A DNA stretch of 64,000 nucleotides. Origin: Glycomyces dulcitolivorans. Lineage in GTDB: Bacteria > Actinomycetota > Actinomycetes > Mycobacteriales > Micromonosporaceae. Below are positions 49,513 through 58,774 of this stretch, piece after piece. The stretch lies in the NCBI RefSeq assembly GCF_003265355.1, contig NZ_QFRW01000054.1, positions 67,631-131,630 of the forward strand. Reading direction: 5' to 3'. The position numbers and the translations under genes are program-made. Below the pieces are notes generated by a model. It did no database searches and was not told where the DNA came from. It worked only from the letters and a program-made list of their open reading frames with translations. The stretch's first letter is position 1, and every line of letters starts with the position of its first letter.

Positions 49513-51995
49513 TCCTCCGCTTTCTCGACGTGGGGGTGGCGCCGCTCCAGGGCGGCGCCTTCCACGTCGACGTCGGGGAGGATACGGTCGAGCCACTTCG
49601 GAAGCCACCACGCCTTGTCGCCCACGATGTGCATGAGCGCGGGGATGATGAGCATCCGGACCAGGAACGCGTCGACGAGCACGCCGAAGGCGAGCGCGAA
49701 GCCGATGGGCCGGATCATCGTCGAGTGGGAGAACACGAACCCGCCGAAGACCGCCATCATGATGATCGCGGCGGCCGTGACCACCGAGCGGCCGGCGCGG
49801 ACGCCGAGCACCACCGACTGGCGCGCCGGGGCGCCGTGCGCGTACGCCTCGCGCATGCCCGAGCCGATGAACAGCATGTAGTCCATCGCGAGCCCGAACA
49901 GGATGCCGACCAGGAGCGTCGGCAGGAAGTTCAGGATCGGGCCCGGGGTGTCGACGCCGAAGACGTCGGCGAGCCAGCCCCACTGGTAGATCGCCACGAC
50001 CCCGCCGAGGGCCGCGAAGTAGCTGAGGATGAAGCCCAGCGTCGCGAGGACCGGGACGAGGATCGAGCGGAACACCAGGATGAGGATGATCAGCGACAGG
50101 CCCACGACCACCGCGAGGTAGATCGGGAGCGCGTCGGCGAGGATCTCGGAGATGTCGATGTTGCCGCTGGCCGAGCCCGCGACGCCGATCTCCTCGATGC
50201 CGTCCACCGACAGGCCGCGCAGTGCGTGCACGAGGTCCTCAGTGGACTCGCTCGTCGGGCCCTCCTCCGGGATCACCTGGAACGCCATGGTCTTGCCGTC
50301 CTCGGAGGTCCCGATGGGCGCCACGGCGACCACGTCGTCCTCGCCCGCGACGGCTTCGGCGACCGCGACCTGCGCCGCGAGCGAGCCCGCGTCGTCGGGG
50401 GCGTCGGCGAGGTCGGCGACCACGAGCAGGGAGCCGTTCTGGCCCTCGCCGAAGCGGTCGGCGATCGTCGCGTACGCCTGGTACTGCGTGGTGTCGTGCT
50501 GCTCCGACGACCCGTCGGGCAGGTTGAGCCGCAGGTCCATCGCCGGAACGGCAACGGCGACAAGGGCGCCGATGCCGAGGAGGACGCGCAGCACGGCGCG
50601 GCCGGTGTGCATCGGCTGCGGGTCCGGCTTGCGCTCGGCCGTACCGTGCGATTCGCGGGCGGTCCGCTCGCGCCTGGAGAGGATCTTCAGGCCGACCAGG
50701 CGCAGCAGCGCCGGGATGAACGTGATCGCCACCAGCACCGCGATCGCGATGCAGAACGCGCCGATCGAGCCCATGAGCCCGAGGAACGGGATCCCGGTGA
50801 TGTTCAACGCCACCAAGGCGATCAGCACGGTCGCACCGGCGAAGACGACCGCGTTGCCCGACGTGCCGGTCGCCAGCGCGATCGACTCGTCGACCTCGTA
50901 GCCGTCCTTGAGCTGGCGGCGGTGGCGGTTGACGATGAACAGCGAGTAGTCGATGCCGACGGCGAGGCCGAGCATGAGGCCGAGGATCGGGGTCACCGAG
51001 GTCATCTCGACCGCGCCCGACAGGGCCATGCTGGCGAGCGCGCCGATGCCGACGGCGACCAGGGCGGTCGCCAGCGGCAGGACGGCACCGAGGAACGTGC
51101 CGAGGATGAGGACGAGAACGACGGCGGCGACGACGAGGCCGATGACCTCGCTGACGCCCGCGATGGCGGGGACGGAGTCCTGCATCTCGGAGGAGTAGTC
51201 GACCTCGACTCCGTCTACAGGGGAGTCCTCGAAGATCTGGCGGACGTCTTCCTTGGTCTCCGGCGTGACCTCCATCTGGGTCTCCTCGAAGGAGACGGTG
51301 ACGATGGCGGCGGAGCCGTCGGAGGAGACGAGCCGCGCGTCGGCGGCGAGTTCGAGGAGCGTCGCGCCCTCTTCGAGGGCGAGGGACTGGACGGCGAGCT
51401 CGGCCGCGCCGGCTTCGAGTTCGGCCTGCTGCGCGTCGAGTTCGGCGTACCCGGCGTCGAGTTGCGCCTGCTGGGCGGCGAGGTCGGCCGACTCGCCGAA
51501 CTGCTCGCGGGCGGCGTCGAGCTGCGCTTGGGACGCGTCGAGCTCGGCGCGCGCGGCCTCGATCCCGGTGCGGCCCTGGTCGGCCTGGGCGAGCCCGGTC
51601 TCGATCTGGGTGCGGCCCTCGTCGATCTGGGCCTGCTGGTCGGCGCGCTGCGCCTCGGTGGCGAAGGGGTCGACGACCGCGGCGACGCCGTCGACGTCGT
51701 CTGCTTCGGCGATCAGGGCCGAGATCGCGGCCTGCTGCTCGGCGGTGAAGGCCTCGCCGTTCTCAGTGGCGACCACGATGCTGCCGGTGCCGCCCGAGGC
51801 GTCGGGGAGCGAGTCGGCGAGGTGGTCGGTGACCTCCTCGGTCGCGGTGCCGGGGATGGAGACCGTGCTCGCCAGTGTCCCTCCGAAGAGGATGAATGCG
51901 GCCGCGGCGGCCGCGAGCACGAGTATCCATGCGGCGATGACGGTCTTGGCGCGGCGGGCGCACCAGCGCCCGACGCGGTAGAGGAATTCGGCCAT
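49509..51995 (-). CDS. MMPL-family transporter (RND superfamily)
   Basis: An 828-aa membrane protein with two halves, each with one TM helix, an extracytoplasmic loop and five TM helices (VVLVLILGTFLGAVLPL, GLMLGLAVGIDYSLFIVNRHRR; GLSLIILILVFRSILVPV, GILFGLAMDYMLFIGSGMREA). The GIDYSLF and AMDYMLF Asp-Tyr pairs correspond to the MmpL proton-relay motif. The first extracytoplasmic loop has a Gln/Ala-rich coiled coil (residues ~105-195). It exports lipids or drugs. Located next to its TetR gene, it is likely drug- or lipid-induced. Confidence 0.92.
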   Translation of the reverse strand: MAEFLYRVGRWCARRAKTVIAAWILVLAAAAAAFILFGGTLASTVSIPGTATEEVTDHLADSLPDASGGTGSIVVATENGEAFTAEQQAAISALIAEADDVDGVAAVVDPFATEAQRADQQAQIDEGRTQIETGLAQADQGRTGIEAARAELDASQAQLDAAREQFGESADLAAQQAQLDAGYAELDAQQAELEAGAAELAVQSLALEEGATLLELAADARLVSSDGSAAIVTVSFEETQMEVTPETKEDVRQIFEDSPVDGVEVDYSSEMQDSVPAIAGVSEVIGLVVAAVVLVLILGTFLGAVLPLATALVAVGIGALASMALSGAVEMTSVTPILGLMLGLAVGIDYSLFIVNRHRRQLKDGYEVDESIALATGTSGNAVVFAGATVLIALVALNITGIPFLGLMGSIGAFCIAIAVLVAITFIPALLRLVGLKILSRRERTARESHGTAERKPDPQPMHTGRAVLRVLLGIGALVAVAVPAMDLRLNLPDGSSEQHDTTQYQAYATIADRFGEGQNGSLLVVADLADAPDDAGSLAAQVAVAEAVAGEDDVVAVAPIGTSEDGKTMAFQVIPEEGPTSESTEDLVHALRGLSVDGIEEIGVAGSASGNIDISEILADALPIYLAVVVGLSLIILILVFRSILVPVLATLGFILSYFAALGGVVAIYQWGWLADVFGVDTPGPILNFLPTLLVGILFGLAMDYMLFIGSGMREAYAHGAPARQSVVLGVRAGRSVVTAAAIIMMAVFGGFVFSHSTMIRPIGFALAFGVLVDAFLVRMLIIPALMHIVGDKAWWLPKWLDRILPDVDVEGAALERRHPHVEKAED

Positions 51996-52031
51996 GGTGG
52001 TCTCCTGGTCGTGGTGACGGGTGTTCGGAGC

Positions 52032-52664
52032 TCAGGTGCGCGGTTCGCGCAGGACGTCGGTGACGCGGGCGACGAAGCGGTCCCAGACCCGCCGGGAGGC
52101 GGGGGTGTCGGCGGCGCCGGTCTCCTCGATCCACAGGTGGACGAAGCCGAGGAGGCCGCCGCAGAACGCGGCGACGAGGAGCCGGACGGCGAGGGGGTCG
52201 ACCTCGGGGTGGCGGCCGGTCATGGCGGCGGTCATGCGCTCGGTGAAGAGGTTGAAGGCGCGCTGCATGAGGACGGCTTCGCGGTTGCTCGGCTGGGGGC
52301 CGCCGCCGCCGAGGATCTCGAAGAGTTCGACGACGACGGGGACGAGGCGGTCGCCGGAGGAGGTGGCGACGAGGTCGGCGAGGACGGTGTCGGGTTCGCG
52401 GTCGGCGCTGGCAGCCTGGGCGGACATGCGGTCGACGACTTCGACGAGCATGTGCCCGGAGACTTCGGTGACGACGTCTTCGAGGGTGGCGAAGTGGTTG
52501 AAGACGGTGCGGCGGGAGACGTCGGCGGCGGCGGCGAGTTCGTCGACGGAGAAGCCGGCGCTGCGTCGCCTGGTCATGAGGTCGGCGGCGGCGTCGAGGA
52601 TGGCGCGGCGGCTCTTCGCCTTGAGGGCGGCGCGGCGGTCGACGGGTCCGGTGGCTGGGGCCAT
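52032..52664 (-). CDS. TetR-family transcriptional regulator of the MMPL operon
   Basis: A 210-aa TetR regulator: N-terminal HTH ILDAAADLMTRRRSAGFSVDELAAAADVSRRTVFNHFATLED (about residues 22-63), then a helical ligand-binding domain ending in AVRLLVAAFCGGLLGFVHLW. ATG 52664 is the sensible start; the longer frame is the shadow of the MaoC region. It lies 36 bp upstream of the MMPL gene on the same strand and probably represses both. A perfect 7-3-7 palindrome sits upstream. Confidence 0.9.
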   Translation of the reverse strand: MAPATGPVDRRAALKAKSRRAILDAAADLMTRRRSAGFSVDELAAAADVSRRTVFNHFATLEDVVTEVSGHMLVEVVDRMSAQAASADREPDTVLADLVATSSGDRLVPVVVELFEILGGGGPQPSNREAVLMQRAFNLFTERMTAAMTGRHPEVDPLAVRLLVAAFCGGLLGFVHLWIEETGAADTPASRRVWDRFVARVTDVLREPRT

Positions 52665-52685
52665 GCCGCCTACACTAAATGCAAC

Positions 52686-52702
52686 GATGCACTGAGTGCA
52701 TC
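52686..52702. promoter_or_regulatory. 7-3-7 palindrome, probable TetR operator
   Basis: GATGCAC-TGA-GTGCATC, perfect, 22 bp before the TetR ATG. A further half-site ATGCA overlaps at 52679-52683, which might extend binding. Confidence 0.7.
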
Positions 52703-52770
52703 CTTCTGTGGAACTTCCCACAGTCGGTACGCTGGGTCCGGCCGAGCGGGCGGGACGACGAGGAGGTCGC

Positions 52771-53256
52771 GTGGACATCACCGGGACGGACGGCGCGGGC
52801 GGACGGATCGAGGCGGCTTCGCCGAGCGATCTGGCGAACTCGCTGGGCGCCAAGGCGACCGGCGAGTGGCTGGAGATCGACCAAGCCCGCGTCGACGCGT
52901 TCGCCGAGGTCACCGGCGACCGCCAGTGGATCCACACCGACCCTGAGCGCGCGGCCGCCGGGCCGTTCGGCGGGCCCATCGCGCACGGGTTCCTGACCCT
53001 GTCGCTCCTGCCCTCGCTCATCAAGGGCCTCATCGCGATCGACGGCCTGGCGATGTCCGTCAACTACGGCCTCGACCGGCTCCGGTTCCTCCAGCCGGTC
53101 CCCGTCGGCGCCCGCGTCCGGGCCGTCGTCGAACTCGCCTCCGCCGAGGCGACCGCGCGCGGCGTGCGCGCCGGGTACCGCGTGACCGTCGAGATCGAGG
53201 GCGCCGCCAAGCCCGCGCTCGTCGCCGAGACCATCACCCTCTACGTCCCCGAATGA
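52771..53256 (+). CDS. MaoC-like dehydratase/hotdog protein
   Basis: A 161-aa hotdog-fold protein. The MaoC/R-hydratase motif is VTGDRQWIHTDPERAAAGPFGGPIAHGFLTLSLLP (catalytic Asp and His). It would hydrate a 2-enoyl-CoA or act on a related thioester. GTG 52771 is preceded by GAGGAGG at five bases; a longer frame upstream is not used. It is divergent from the TetR gene and convergent with the AMP-ligase gene, and probably functions in fatty-acid or acyl-CoA metabolism together with that ligase. Confidence 0.9.
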   Translation: MDITGTDGAGGRIEAASPSDLANSLGAKATGEWLEIDQARVDAFAEVTGDRQWIHTDPERAAAGPFGGPIAHGFLTLSLLPSLIKGLIAIDGLAMSVNYGLDRLRFLQPVPVGARVRAVVELASAEATARGVRAGYRVTVEIEGAAKPALVAETITLYVPE

Positions 53257-53308
53257 ACGCCGAAGCGGCGCAAGCCGACAGGACCCGCGCCGCCATCAAG
53301 CCCGTTCC

Positions 53309-54895
53309 CTAAGGCGCGTACCGCTGCACGAGTTCGCGCTTGAGCACCTTCCCGCTCGGGCCGAGCGGGAGTGCGTCCACCACGTGCACGAACCGCGGGT
53401 ACTTGAAGGCCGCGACCTTCTCCTTCATGAACGCGACCACCGCGGCCGCGTCGATGTCGGCGCCCTCGGTCGCGACGACGCAGGCGTGCACCTCCTGGCC
53501 GTGCAGGTCGTGCGGGACGCCGAAGACCGCCGCGACCGACACGCCCGGGTAGCGTGCGAGCACGGCCTCGACCTCGGTCGGGTACACGTTGTAGCCGTTG
53601 CGGATGATCATGTCCTTCTTGCGGTCCACGATCCGCGCGACGCCCTCGGCGTCGACCGTGCCGAGGTCGCCGGTGCGGAACCACCCCTCGACGACGGCCG
53701 CCTCCGTGGCGTCGGGGCGGCCGAGGTAGCCCTTCATGAGGTTGTGGCCGCGGACGACGATCTCGCCGAGCGCCCCCGGCTCGGGCAGGAGCACCGTCCG
53801 GTCGTCCACCTCAGGGTCGGCGACGGCGACGTCCGCGCCCCACAGCGCGGGCCCGACGGTGCCGGGCCTGACGGGGTCGCCGAACCGGCCGATGGTCGCG
53901 ACCGGCGACGTCTCGGTCAGCCCGTAGCCCTCCAGGACCGGCGCGCCGAAGGTCCCCTCGAACGCTTCGAGCAGCGCGCCCGGCAGCGGGGCGCCGCCGG
54001 AGACCGCCCAGCGCAGCGGCGGGCGCTCGGGCGAGCGGCCCGCGGCCTCCAGCAGCGCGGCGTAGTTGGTCGGGACGGCGGCGAACACGGTCCCCTTGTG
54101 GCGCACCAGGAGCGCGAGCGCCTCGTCGGGGTCGAAGCGCGGCAGCAGGATGATCGAGGCGCCGCGCCGGAACGCGAGGTTGAGGACCACGGTCTGCCCG
54201 AAGGTGTGGAAGAACGGGAGGCCGCCGTAGATGACGTCGTCGGGCCGCACGTCGAGCGAGTCGAGCAGCAGCGTGTGGACCTGCTCGACGATCGCCAGGT
54301 GGGAGCCGACCGCGCCCTTCGGGGTGCCGGTGGTGCCCGAGGTGTAGAGGATGGTCGCGGCGGCGAGCGGGTTCACCGGGGTGTGGCGCTCGATCGGTTC
54401 GGCTTGCGCCGCTTCGGCTTCGAGCCGGGCGACCGGGGAGCCTCCGGCTTCGAGGCCCTCGGGGGCGAGCACGGTGACGAGCGGGACGCCCGCTCGCGCG
54501 GCCGCCGGGGCGGCCTCGGCGAGGAGCGGCGCGGCGGCCACGTACAGGTCGGCGCCGCTGTCTTCGAGCACGAACGCGATCTCGTCGGCCTTGAACAGCA
54601 GGTGGATCGGGACGACGACCGCGCCGAGCGCGAGCGCGGCGTAGTAGACGCGGGGGAAGTCCGGGACGTTCGGGATGCCGATCGCCACCCGCGAGCCGGG
54701 CCCGATCCCGCGGGCGGCCAGCGCGCCCGCGTACGCGCGGGTCTGCTCCCAAAGGGGCCCATAGGGAATGGCCTGGCCCATGAAGTGGAGGGCGGGGGCG
54801 TCGGGTCGGCGACGCGCAGTCTCGGCGAGGATGCTCGCGATCGAGAGGGTGCCGTGTCCGGGGCCGTCGATCGCAGGGTCGGGTCGGTGCGCCAT
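53309..54895 (-). CDS. Long-chain-fatty-acid--CoA ligase (AMP-binding)
   Basis: A 528-aa ANL-superfamily acyl-CoA ligase. The motifs are all present: AATILYTSGTTGTPKGAV (P-loop), EGYGLTETSP, WFRTGDLG, DRKKDMI and the C-terminal Lys in PSGKVLKREL. It activates a fatty or related carboxylic acid to its CoA thioester via an acyl-AMP. A longer frame exists upstream, but AAGGAGG lies before ATG 54895. It sits between the MaoC gene (convergent) and the Nudix gene (divergent). Confidence 0.92.
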   Translation of the reverse strand: MAHRPDPAIDGPGHGTLSIASILAETARRRPDAPALHFMGQAIPYGPLWEQTRAYAGALAARGIGPGSRVAIGIPNVPDFPRVYYAALALGAVVVPIHLLFKADEIAFVLEDSGADLYVAAAPLLAEAAPAAARAGVPLVTVLAPEGLEAGGSPVARLEAEAAQAEPIERHTPVNPLAAATILYTSGTTGTPKGAVGSHLAIVEQVHTLLLDSLDVRPDDVIYGGLPFFHTFGQTVVLNLAFRRGASIILLPRFDPDEALALLVRHKGTVFAAVPTNYAALLEAAGRSPERPPLRWAVSGGAPLPGALLEAFEGTFGAPVLEGYGLTETSPVATIGRFGDPVRPGTVGPALWGADVAVADPEVDDRTVLLPEPGALGEIVVRGHNLMKGYLGRPDATEAAVVEGWFRTGDLGTVDAEGVARIVDRKKDMIIRNGYNVYPTEVEAVLARYPGVSVAAVFGVPHDLHGQEVHACVVATEGADIDAAAVVAFMKEKVAAFKYPRFVHVVDALPLGPSGKVLKRELVQRYAP

Positions 54896-55011
54896 TGCAC
54901 CACCTCCTTCGGTTTCGGCTGATGGTAGCGGGTTTCGGGGCCTGCCGGGAGGTCCGTTCGCGGCGATCCGCGGGCCGGCCGAGGCTTCGCGGGCGCCGTT
55001 TTCAGCGGGCC

Positions 55012-55060
55012 ATGATATCATCATTATCGAACATGTATTGACAAACTCGAACATATCGAG
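55012..55060. promoter_or_regulatory. Palindromic region between ligase and Nudix genes
   Basis: ATGATATCAT (near 55012-55021) is a perfect palindrome; TCGAACATGT and CTCGA-ACATA-TCGAG (55046-55060) repeat the CGAACAT core. TTGACA occurs nearby as a possible -35. Candidate operator for the divergent promoter. Confidence 0.45.
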
Positions 55061-55068
55061 GAGCCGAG

Positions 55069-55731
55069 ATGACCGCAGGGATCGACACCCCGGACGGGCG
55101 CGGCCGCACCGGGCTCGACCGGCAGGGACGCGACCTGACCGGCAACCCCGACGTGCGCATCGTCGACGTCGAGCTGCTCTCCAGCGACTGGTACGTCCTG
55201 CGCAAGACCACCTTCGACTACCGCCACGCGAACGGCCGCTGGACCCGCGAGTCGCGCGAGACCTACGACCGCGGCGACGGCGCGGCCGTCCTCCTCTACG
55301 ACGCCGACCGCGGCACGGTCGTGCTCACGCAGCAGTTCCGCCTGCCCGCGTACGTGAACGAGCACCCCGACGGGATGCTCCTCGAAGTCCCCGCGGGCCT
55401 GCTCGACGGCGACGCGCCCGAGGAGGCGATCCGCCGCGAGGCCGCCGAGGAGACCGGCCTCGACATCGGCGAGCCGCACCTCGTGTTCGCCTCGTACATG
55501 AGCCCGGGGTCGGTGACCGAGCGCCTGCACTGCTTCGCGGCCCCGTACGACGGCTCGGCGACCCTCGCCGACCGGGCGGGCGTCGCCGAGGAGGGCGAGG
55601 ACATCATCGTCGTCGAGCTGCCGTTCACCGAGGCGCTCGAGATGGTCCGCACCGGGCAGATCTCGGACGCGAAGACCGTGATGCTCCTCCAGTGGGCCGC
55701 AATGGAAGGGCCGTTCAAGGGCGCGGCCTGA
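55069..55731 (+). CDS. NUDIX hydrolase (NudK-like)
   Basis: A 220-aa Nudix hydrolase. The Nudix box is GLLDGDAPEEAIRREAAEETGL, matching GX5EX7REUXEEXGU. The layout (residues 25-220; FRLPAYVNEHPDGMLLEVPAG, YMSPGSVTERLHCF) is that of the ADP-ribose/GDP-mannose pyrophosphatase branch, so a nucleoside-diphosphate sugar is the likely substrate. It is divergent from the ligase gene and convergent with the ROK gene. Confidence 0.92.
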   Translation: MTAGIDTPDGRGRTGLDRQGRDLTGNPDVRIVDVELLSSDWYVLRKTTFDYRHANGRWTRESRETYDRGDGAAVLLYDADRGTVVLTQQFRLPAYVNEHPDGMLLEVPAGLLDGDAPEEAIRREAAEETGLDIGEPHLVFASYMSPGSVTERLHCFAAPYDGSATLADRAGVAEEGEDIIVVELPFTEALEMVRTGQISDAKTVMLLQWAAMEGPFKGAA

Positions 55732-55738
55732 GCGCGCT

Positions 55739-56920
55739 CTAGCGGTTGGCGGCGATCCAGGCGGCGGGGTCGGCGCTGACGCGGTCGACGACGGCGAGGG
55801 CCGCGCCGATCGCGGCCGCGTCGGGACCGAGGGTCGCCGGGCGCACCGTGATCGGCGCCCAGGCGGCGGACAGGACCCGTTGCGCCAGTTCGGCTTCCAC
55901 GCCCGAAACGAGCCACGACGAGAGCAGCGCGAAGCTGCCGCCGAGAAGCACGGTGTCGATGTCGAGGAGGTTGAGCGTGCCCGAGAGCGCGACGCCGAGG
56001 GCGCTCGCGGCGGCGTCGAGGGCCGCGAGGGTCTCGGGTCGGCCGGCGTCGGCCCAGGCCAGGACCGCGGCGTCGGCGGTGAGGTCGGCGGGGACGGGTT
56101 CGTCGCCGAGGATCGCGGCGAGGCTCGCGTAGGTCTGGAGGCACCCGCGCGACCCGCACCGGCACGGCTTGCCCTCGGGGTCGACGGTGACGTGCCCGAG
56201 CTCGCCGCCCCAGCCGTGGGAGCCGCGCATGAGCCGGCCGCCGATGATGAGCCCGGCCCCGATGTCGAGTCCGCCTGAGACATAAACGAAGTGCTCGGGG
56301 ACGGAACGGGAGGCATGGAGTTCGGCGCGGGCGGCGAGGTTCGCCTCGTTGTCGACGGCGGTGGCGAGGCCCTCGATGCGCTCGCGCAGCAGCGCCCCGG
56401 CGTCGACGCCGCGCCAGCCGAGCGCGGGCGCGGTGCGCACGATGCCGCCGTCGACCGGCCCGGGGACGGCGAGCGTCGCGGTCACGACCGAGAGGCCCTC
56501 GGCCTTGGCGGCGGCGACGGCCTCGGTCGCCATGAGCGCCAACCGGTCGAGGACCGCGGGCGCGTCGGCGTCGGCGAGCGGCGCGAACGCGAGGTGGCGG
56601 ACCGTCCCGGCCAGGTCGACCACGCACGCGGCCAGGCCGTCGGTGCGGATGTCCAGGCCCAGGCCCGCGGGTCCGGTGCGCGACAAGGTGAGTCCGACGC
56701 GGGGCCGCCCGGCCCGCCCGTCGGGGGTCGCGCCGGTCTCGGCGACGAGGCGCCCGGCGATGAGCTCTTCGACGATGCGGGTGATCGTGGGCCGCGTCAG
56801 GCCGGTGGCGGCGGCGAGCTCGGTGCGCGAGACGGGGCCCTCTGCGGCGAGGACCTGCCGGAACACCAGGCCAAGGTTGAGTTCGCGCAGGCGCTCCTGC
56901 CGGGCCGGATCCCCGGTCAC
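55739..56920 (-). CDS. ROK-family transcriptional regulator
   Basis: A 393-aa ROK protein. The N-terminal HTH (VSRTELAAATGLTRPTITRIVEELIAG) is followed by a kinase-like domain with DNEANLAARAELH, SGGLDIGAGLIIGGRLMRG and the zinc motif GKPCRCGSRGCLQTYAS, in which a Gln occupies the usual final Glu position. It is likely a glycan-responsive regulator rather than a kinase. GTG 56920 overlaps the upstream PmoA-like gene by GTGA, making it last in the seven-gene glycoside operon. Confidence 0.9.
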   Translation of the reverse strand: MTGDPARQERLRELNLGLVFRQVLAAEGPVSRTELAAATGLTRPTITRIVEELIAGRLVAETGATPDGRAGRPRVGLTLSRTGPAGLGLDIRTDGLAACVVDLAGTVRHLAFAPLADADAPAVLDRLALMATEAVAAAKAEGLSVVTATLAVPGPVDGGIVRTAPALGWRGVDAGALLRERIEGLATAVDNEANLAARAELHASRSVPEHFVYVSGGLDIGAGLIIGGRLMRGSHGWGGELGHVTVDPEGKPCRCGSRGCLQTYASLAAILGDEPVPADLTADAAVLAWADAGRPETLAALDAAASALGVALSGTLNLLDIDTVLLGGSFALLSSWLVSGVEAELAQRVLSAAWAPITVRPATLGPDAAAIGAALAVVDRVSADPAAWIAANR

Positions 56921-57810
56921 GGCGCGGGCCGGGCTCGGTCGGCGAGCGCGGCGGCCGCGTCTTCGGTGAGGGTTCCGTCTGCCACGACAGCGAGGATATG
57001 CCGGGCCAGGGACTCGCCCGGCTCCAGCACCAGTGGACGGTCCCAGGTGAGCGACGAGCCCACGCCGAGGTAGTCGCGGGCGCGCACGAACCAGCGGTCG
57101 CCGGCGGTCTCCGCGTCGGCGGGCGCGAACACGACGGTCCAGTCCCGGCCTTCGGCGTCGGCCCCCGCGACGGCGACCCACGCCGCGGTCGTCCCGTGCA
57201 CGGCCCGCACCCCGGTGCCGCCGGGACTGAGCACCCGCACCCGCTCGGTCCGGGCGGGCCCGCGCCAGAAGAACCCGCCGTACCCGGCCCCGACCCGGCC
57301 CAGCGCCGCGGGGCTGCGGATCTGGAGCGGATTGTCGGTGGCGTTCTGTAGCCTCGTCCGCACCTGGAGTACCCAGGCTTCAGGGGAGAGGGGGCCGCAT
57401 GAGATGACCCGGCGCTCGGCCAGGAGCGCCGAACCGTCCCGGTCGACCCAGTTGAGGGTGTGCGCGAGCTCGGACTCGGTGTGCCGCAGCCAGCGGCGGT
57501 GGCGCTGCGCACCGTGATCGTCGAGCCAGGCGGGCCCGTGCCCGGCGACGAACGTGCGGCCGCCCCAGAAGTTGCGGCCGCCGATGTCGGGAGCGGCGAT
57601 GCTGATGCCCAGCTGATGGGTGTGCGAGTGCGGGCGCGCATCGGTCACGAGGGTGCCGGCGAGGGTGCGCACCGGGTGCAGGAACGGCCGCGGCGCGGTC
57701 GAGGCGGGCAGGCGCGAGCGCCACACGTAGCTGGCGACCTCGCGGCCGTCGACCTGCAACAGCAGGGCCTCGGGCCGCTCGGCGACCGTGGCGGTGCCGG
57801 AGTGCTCCAT
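56917..57810 (-). CDS. PmoA-like (DUF6807) protein A
   Basis: A 297-aa protein of the family named from PmoA but not a methane monooxygenase: VASYVWRSRLP, PRPFLHPVRTLAGTLVT, HSHTHQLGISIAAPDIGGRNFWGGRTF, YGGFFWRGP, WFVRARDYLGVGSSL. Conserved histidines (HPVRT, HTHQLG) could bind a metal. Family members occur in carbohydrate operons, and their reaction is not established. GGGAGG precedes ATG 57810. It is a paralogue of the protein encoded at 57887-58774. Confidence 0.8.
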   Translation of the reverse strand: MEHSGTATVAERPEALLLQVDGREVASYVWRSRLPASTAPRPFLHPVRTLAGTLVTDARPHSHTHQLGISIAAPDIGGRNFWGGRTFVAGHGPAWLDDHGAQRHRRWLRHTESELAHTLNWVDRDGSALLAERRVISCGPLSPEAWVLQVRTRLQNATDNPLQIRSPAALGRVGAGYGGFFWRGPARTERVRVLSPGGTGVRAVHGTTAAWVAVAGADAEGRDWTVVFAPADAETAGDRWFVRARDYLGVGSSLTWDRPLVLEPGESLARHILAVVADGTLTEDAAAALADRARPAP

Positions 57811-57886
57811 TGCGCCTCCCGATAGAACGGCCGGTCCCGGCGCCGCTCGCGCGCCACCGGATCGAAGATCACCAATCTTATGGGAC

Positions 57887-58774
57887 CTACGATCCATGGC
57901 CGCGCTCCGTAGACCCCGCGGTCACCGCCGCCGCCAGGTCCCCGGCCTCACCGGGCCCGAGCGCGCCGTCCGCGACCACGGTGACGATCCGACGCCGCGG
58001 CCCCTCCCCCGGCGCGACCGCGAACCCCTCCGACCACGCCAGCGACGCACCCACACCGACATAGTCGTCGCCGCGCACGAACCACGGATCACCCTGCGCC
58101 GCAACGTCGATGAACACGAGCGTCCACGGATCGGGCCCGCTCGCACTCAACGCGACCCACCGCCCCCGCGACCCGTGCAGCCCCGCCGCGCCCTCGGCAC
58201 CGGGCCCGAGAATGCGCACACTCCGCAGCCCCCGCCGCGCCCGCCAGAAGAACCCCCCGTACCCGGCCCCGCTGCGGCCCTTCGCCCCCGGACTCGAAAA
58301 CTCCAACGGCCCGGCCGCGGCGCTGTGCAACGCGAACCGGAAGTCCAACGCCCACGCCCGGTCGTCCACCGGCCGCGCGGCGATCCGACGCCGCTCGCGA
58401 AGGACCACCGCGCCATCGGGCCCGACCCAGTGGAGCTCCTGCGCCAGGACCGCATCGGTCCGCGCCTCCCACCGGTGGTGACGCTGCACGCCATGGTTCG
58501 GAAGCGGCACGGAACCCTTGCCGCGCACGTAGGTTCGCCCACCCCAGAAGTTGACACCCCCGACATCCGGGACGGCCAGGCTCGCGCCCAGGTGGTGGAG
58601 GTGGTCGGGAGGCATGGCCTCGGTGACCTCGGTCCCGGCCAAAGTCCGCACCGGGTGCAGGTATGGACGCGGCGACAACAGGCTCGGCAGGTGCGGTCGC
58701 CACACGTACTCGGCAACAGTCCGCCCCCCGAGGCTCAGCGGGTGCGTCTGGACAAGTGTGAGCTGCTCATCCAT
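57887..58774 (-). CDS. PmoA-like (DUF6807) protein B
   Basis: A 295-aa paralogue of the preceding protein: VAEYVWRPHLPSLLSPRPYLHPVRTLAG, HLHHLGASLAVPDVGGVNFWGGRTY, YGGFFWRARRG, WFVRGDDYVGVGASLAWSEG. The arrangement of motifs is the same in both. ATG 58774 overlaps the GH43 stop by eight bases (ATGGATGA); a TTG at 58795 is possible. Two adjacent copies in one glycoside operon suggest a real enzymatic or binding role connected with the glycan. Confidence 0.78.
   Translation of the reverse strand: MDEQLTLVQTHPLSLGGRTVAEYVWRPHLPSLLSPRPYLHPVRTLAGTEVTEAMPPDHLHHLGASLAVPDVGGVNFWGGRTYVRGKGSVPLPNHGVQRHHRWEARTDAVLAQELHWVGPDGAVVLRERRRIAARPVDDRAWALDFRFALHSAAAGPLEFSSPGAKGRSGAGYGGFFWRARRGLRSVRILGPGAEGAAGLHGSRGRWVALSASGPDPWTLVFIDVAAQGDPWFVRGDDYVGVGASLAWSEGFAVAPGEGPRRRIVTVVADGALGPGEAGDLAAAVTAGSTERGHGS

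Noticed and set aside
49176..52946. 1256-aa open frame on the plus strand
   Set aside because: Antisense to MMPL and TetR; composition is that of a high-GC shadow (Arg/Asp/Glu/Gly-rich).
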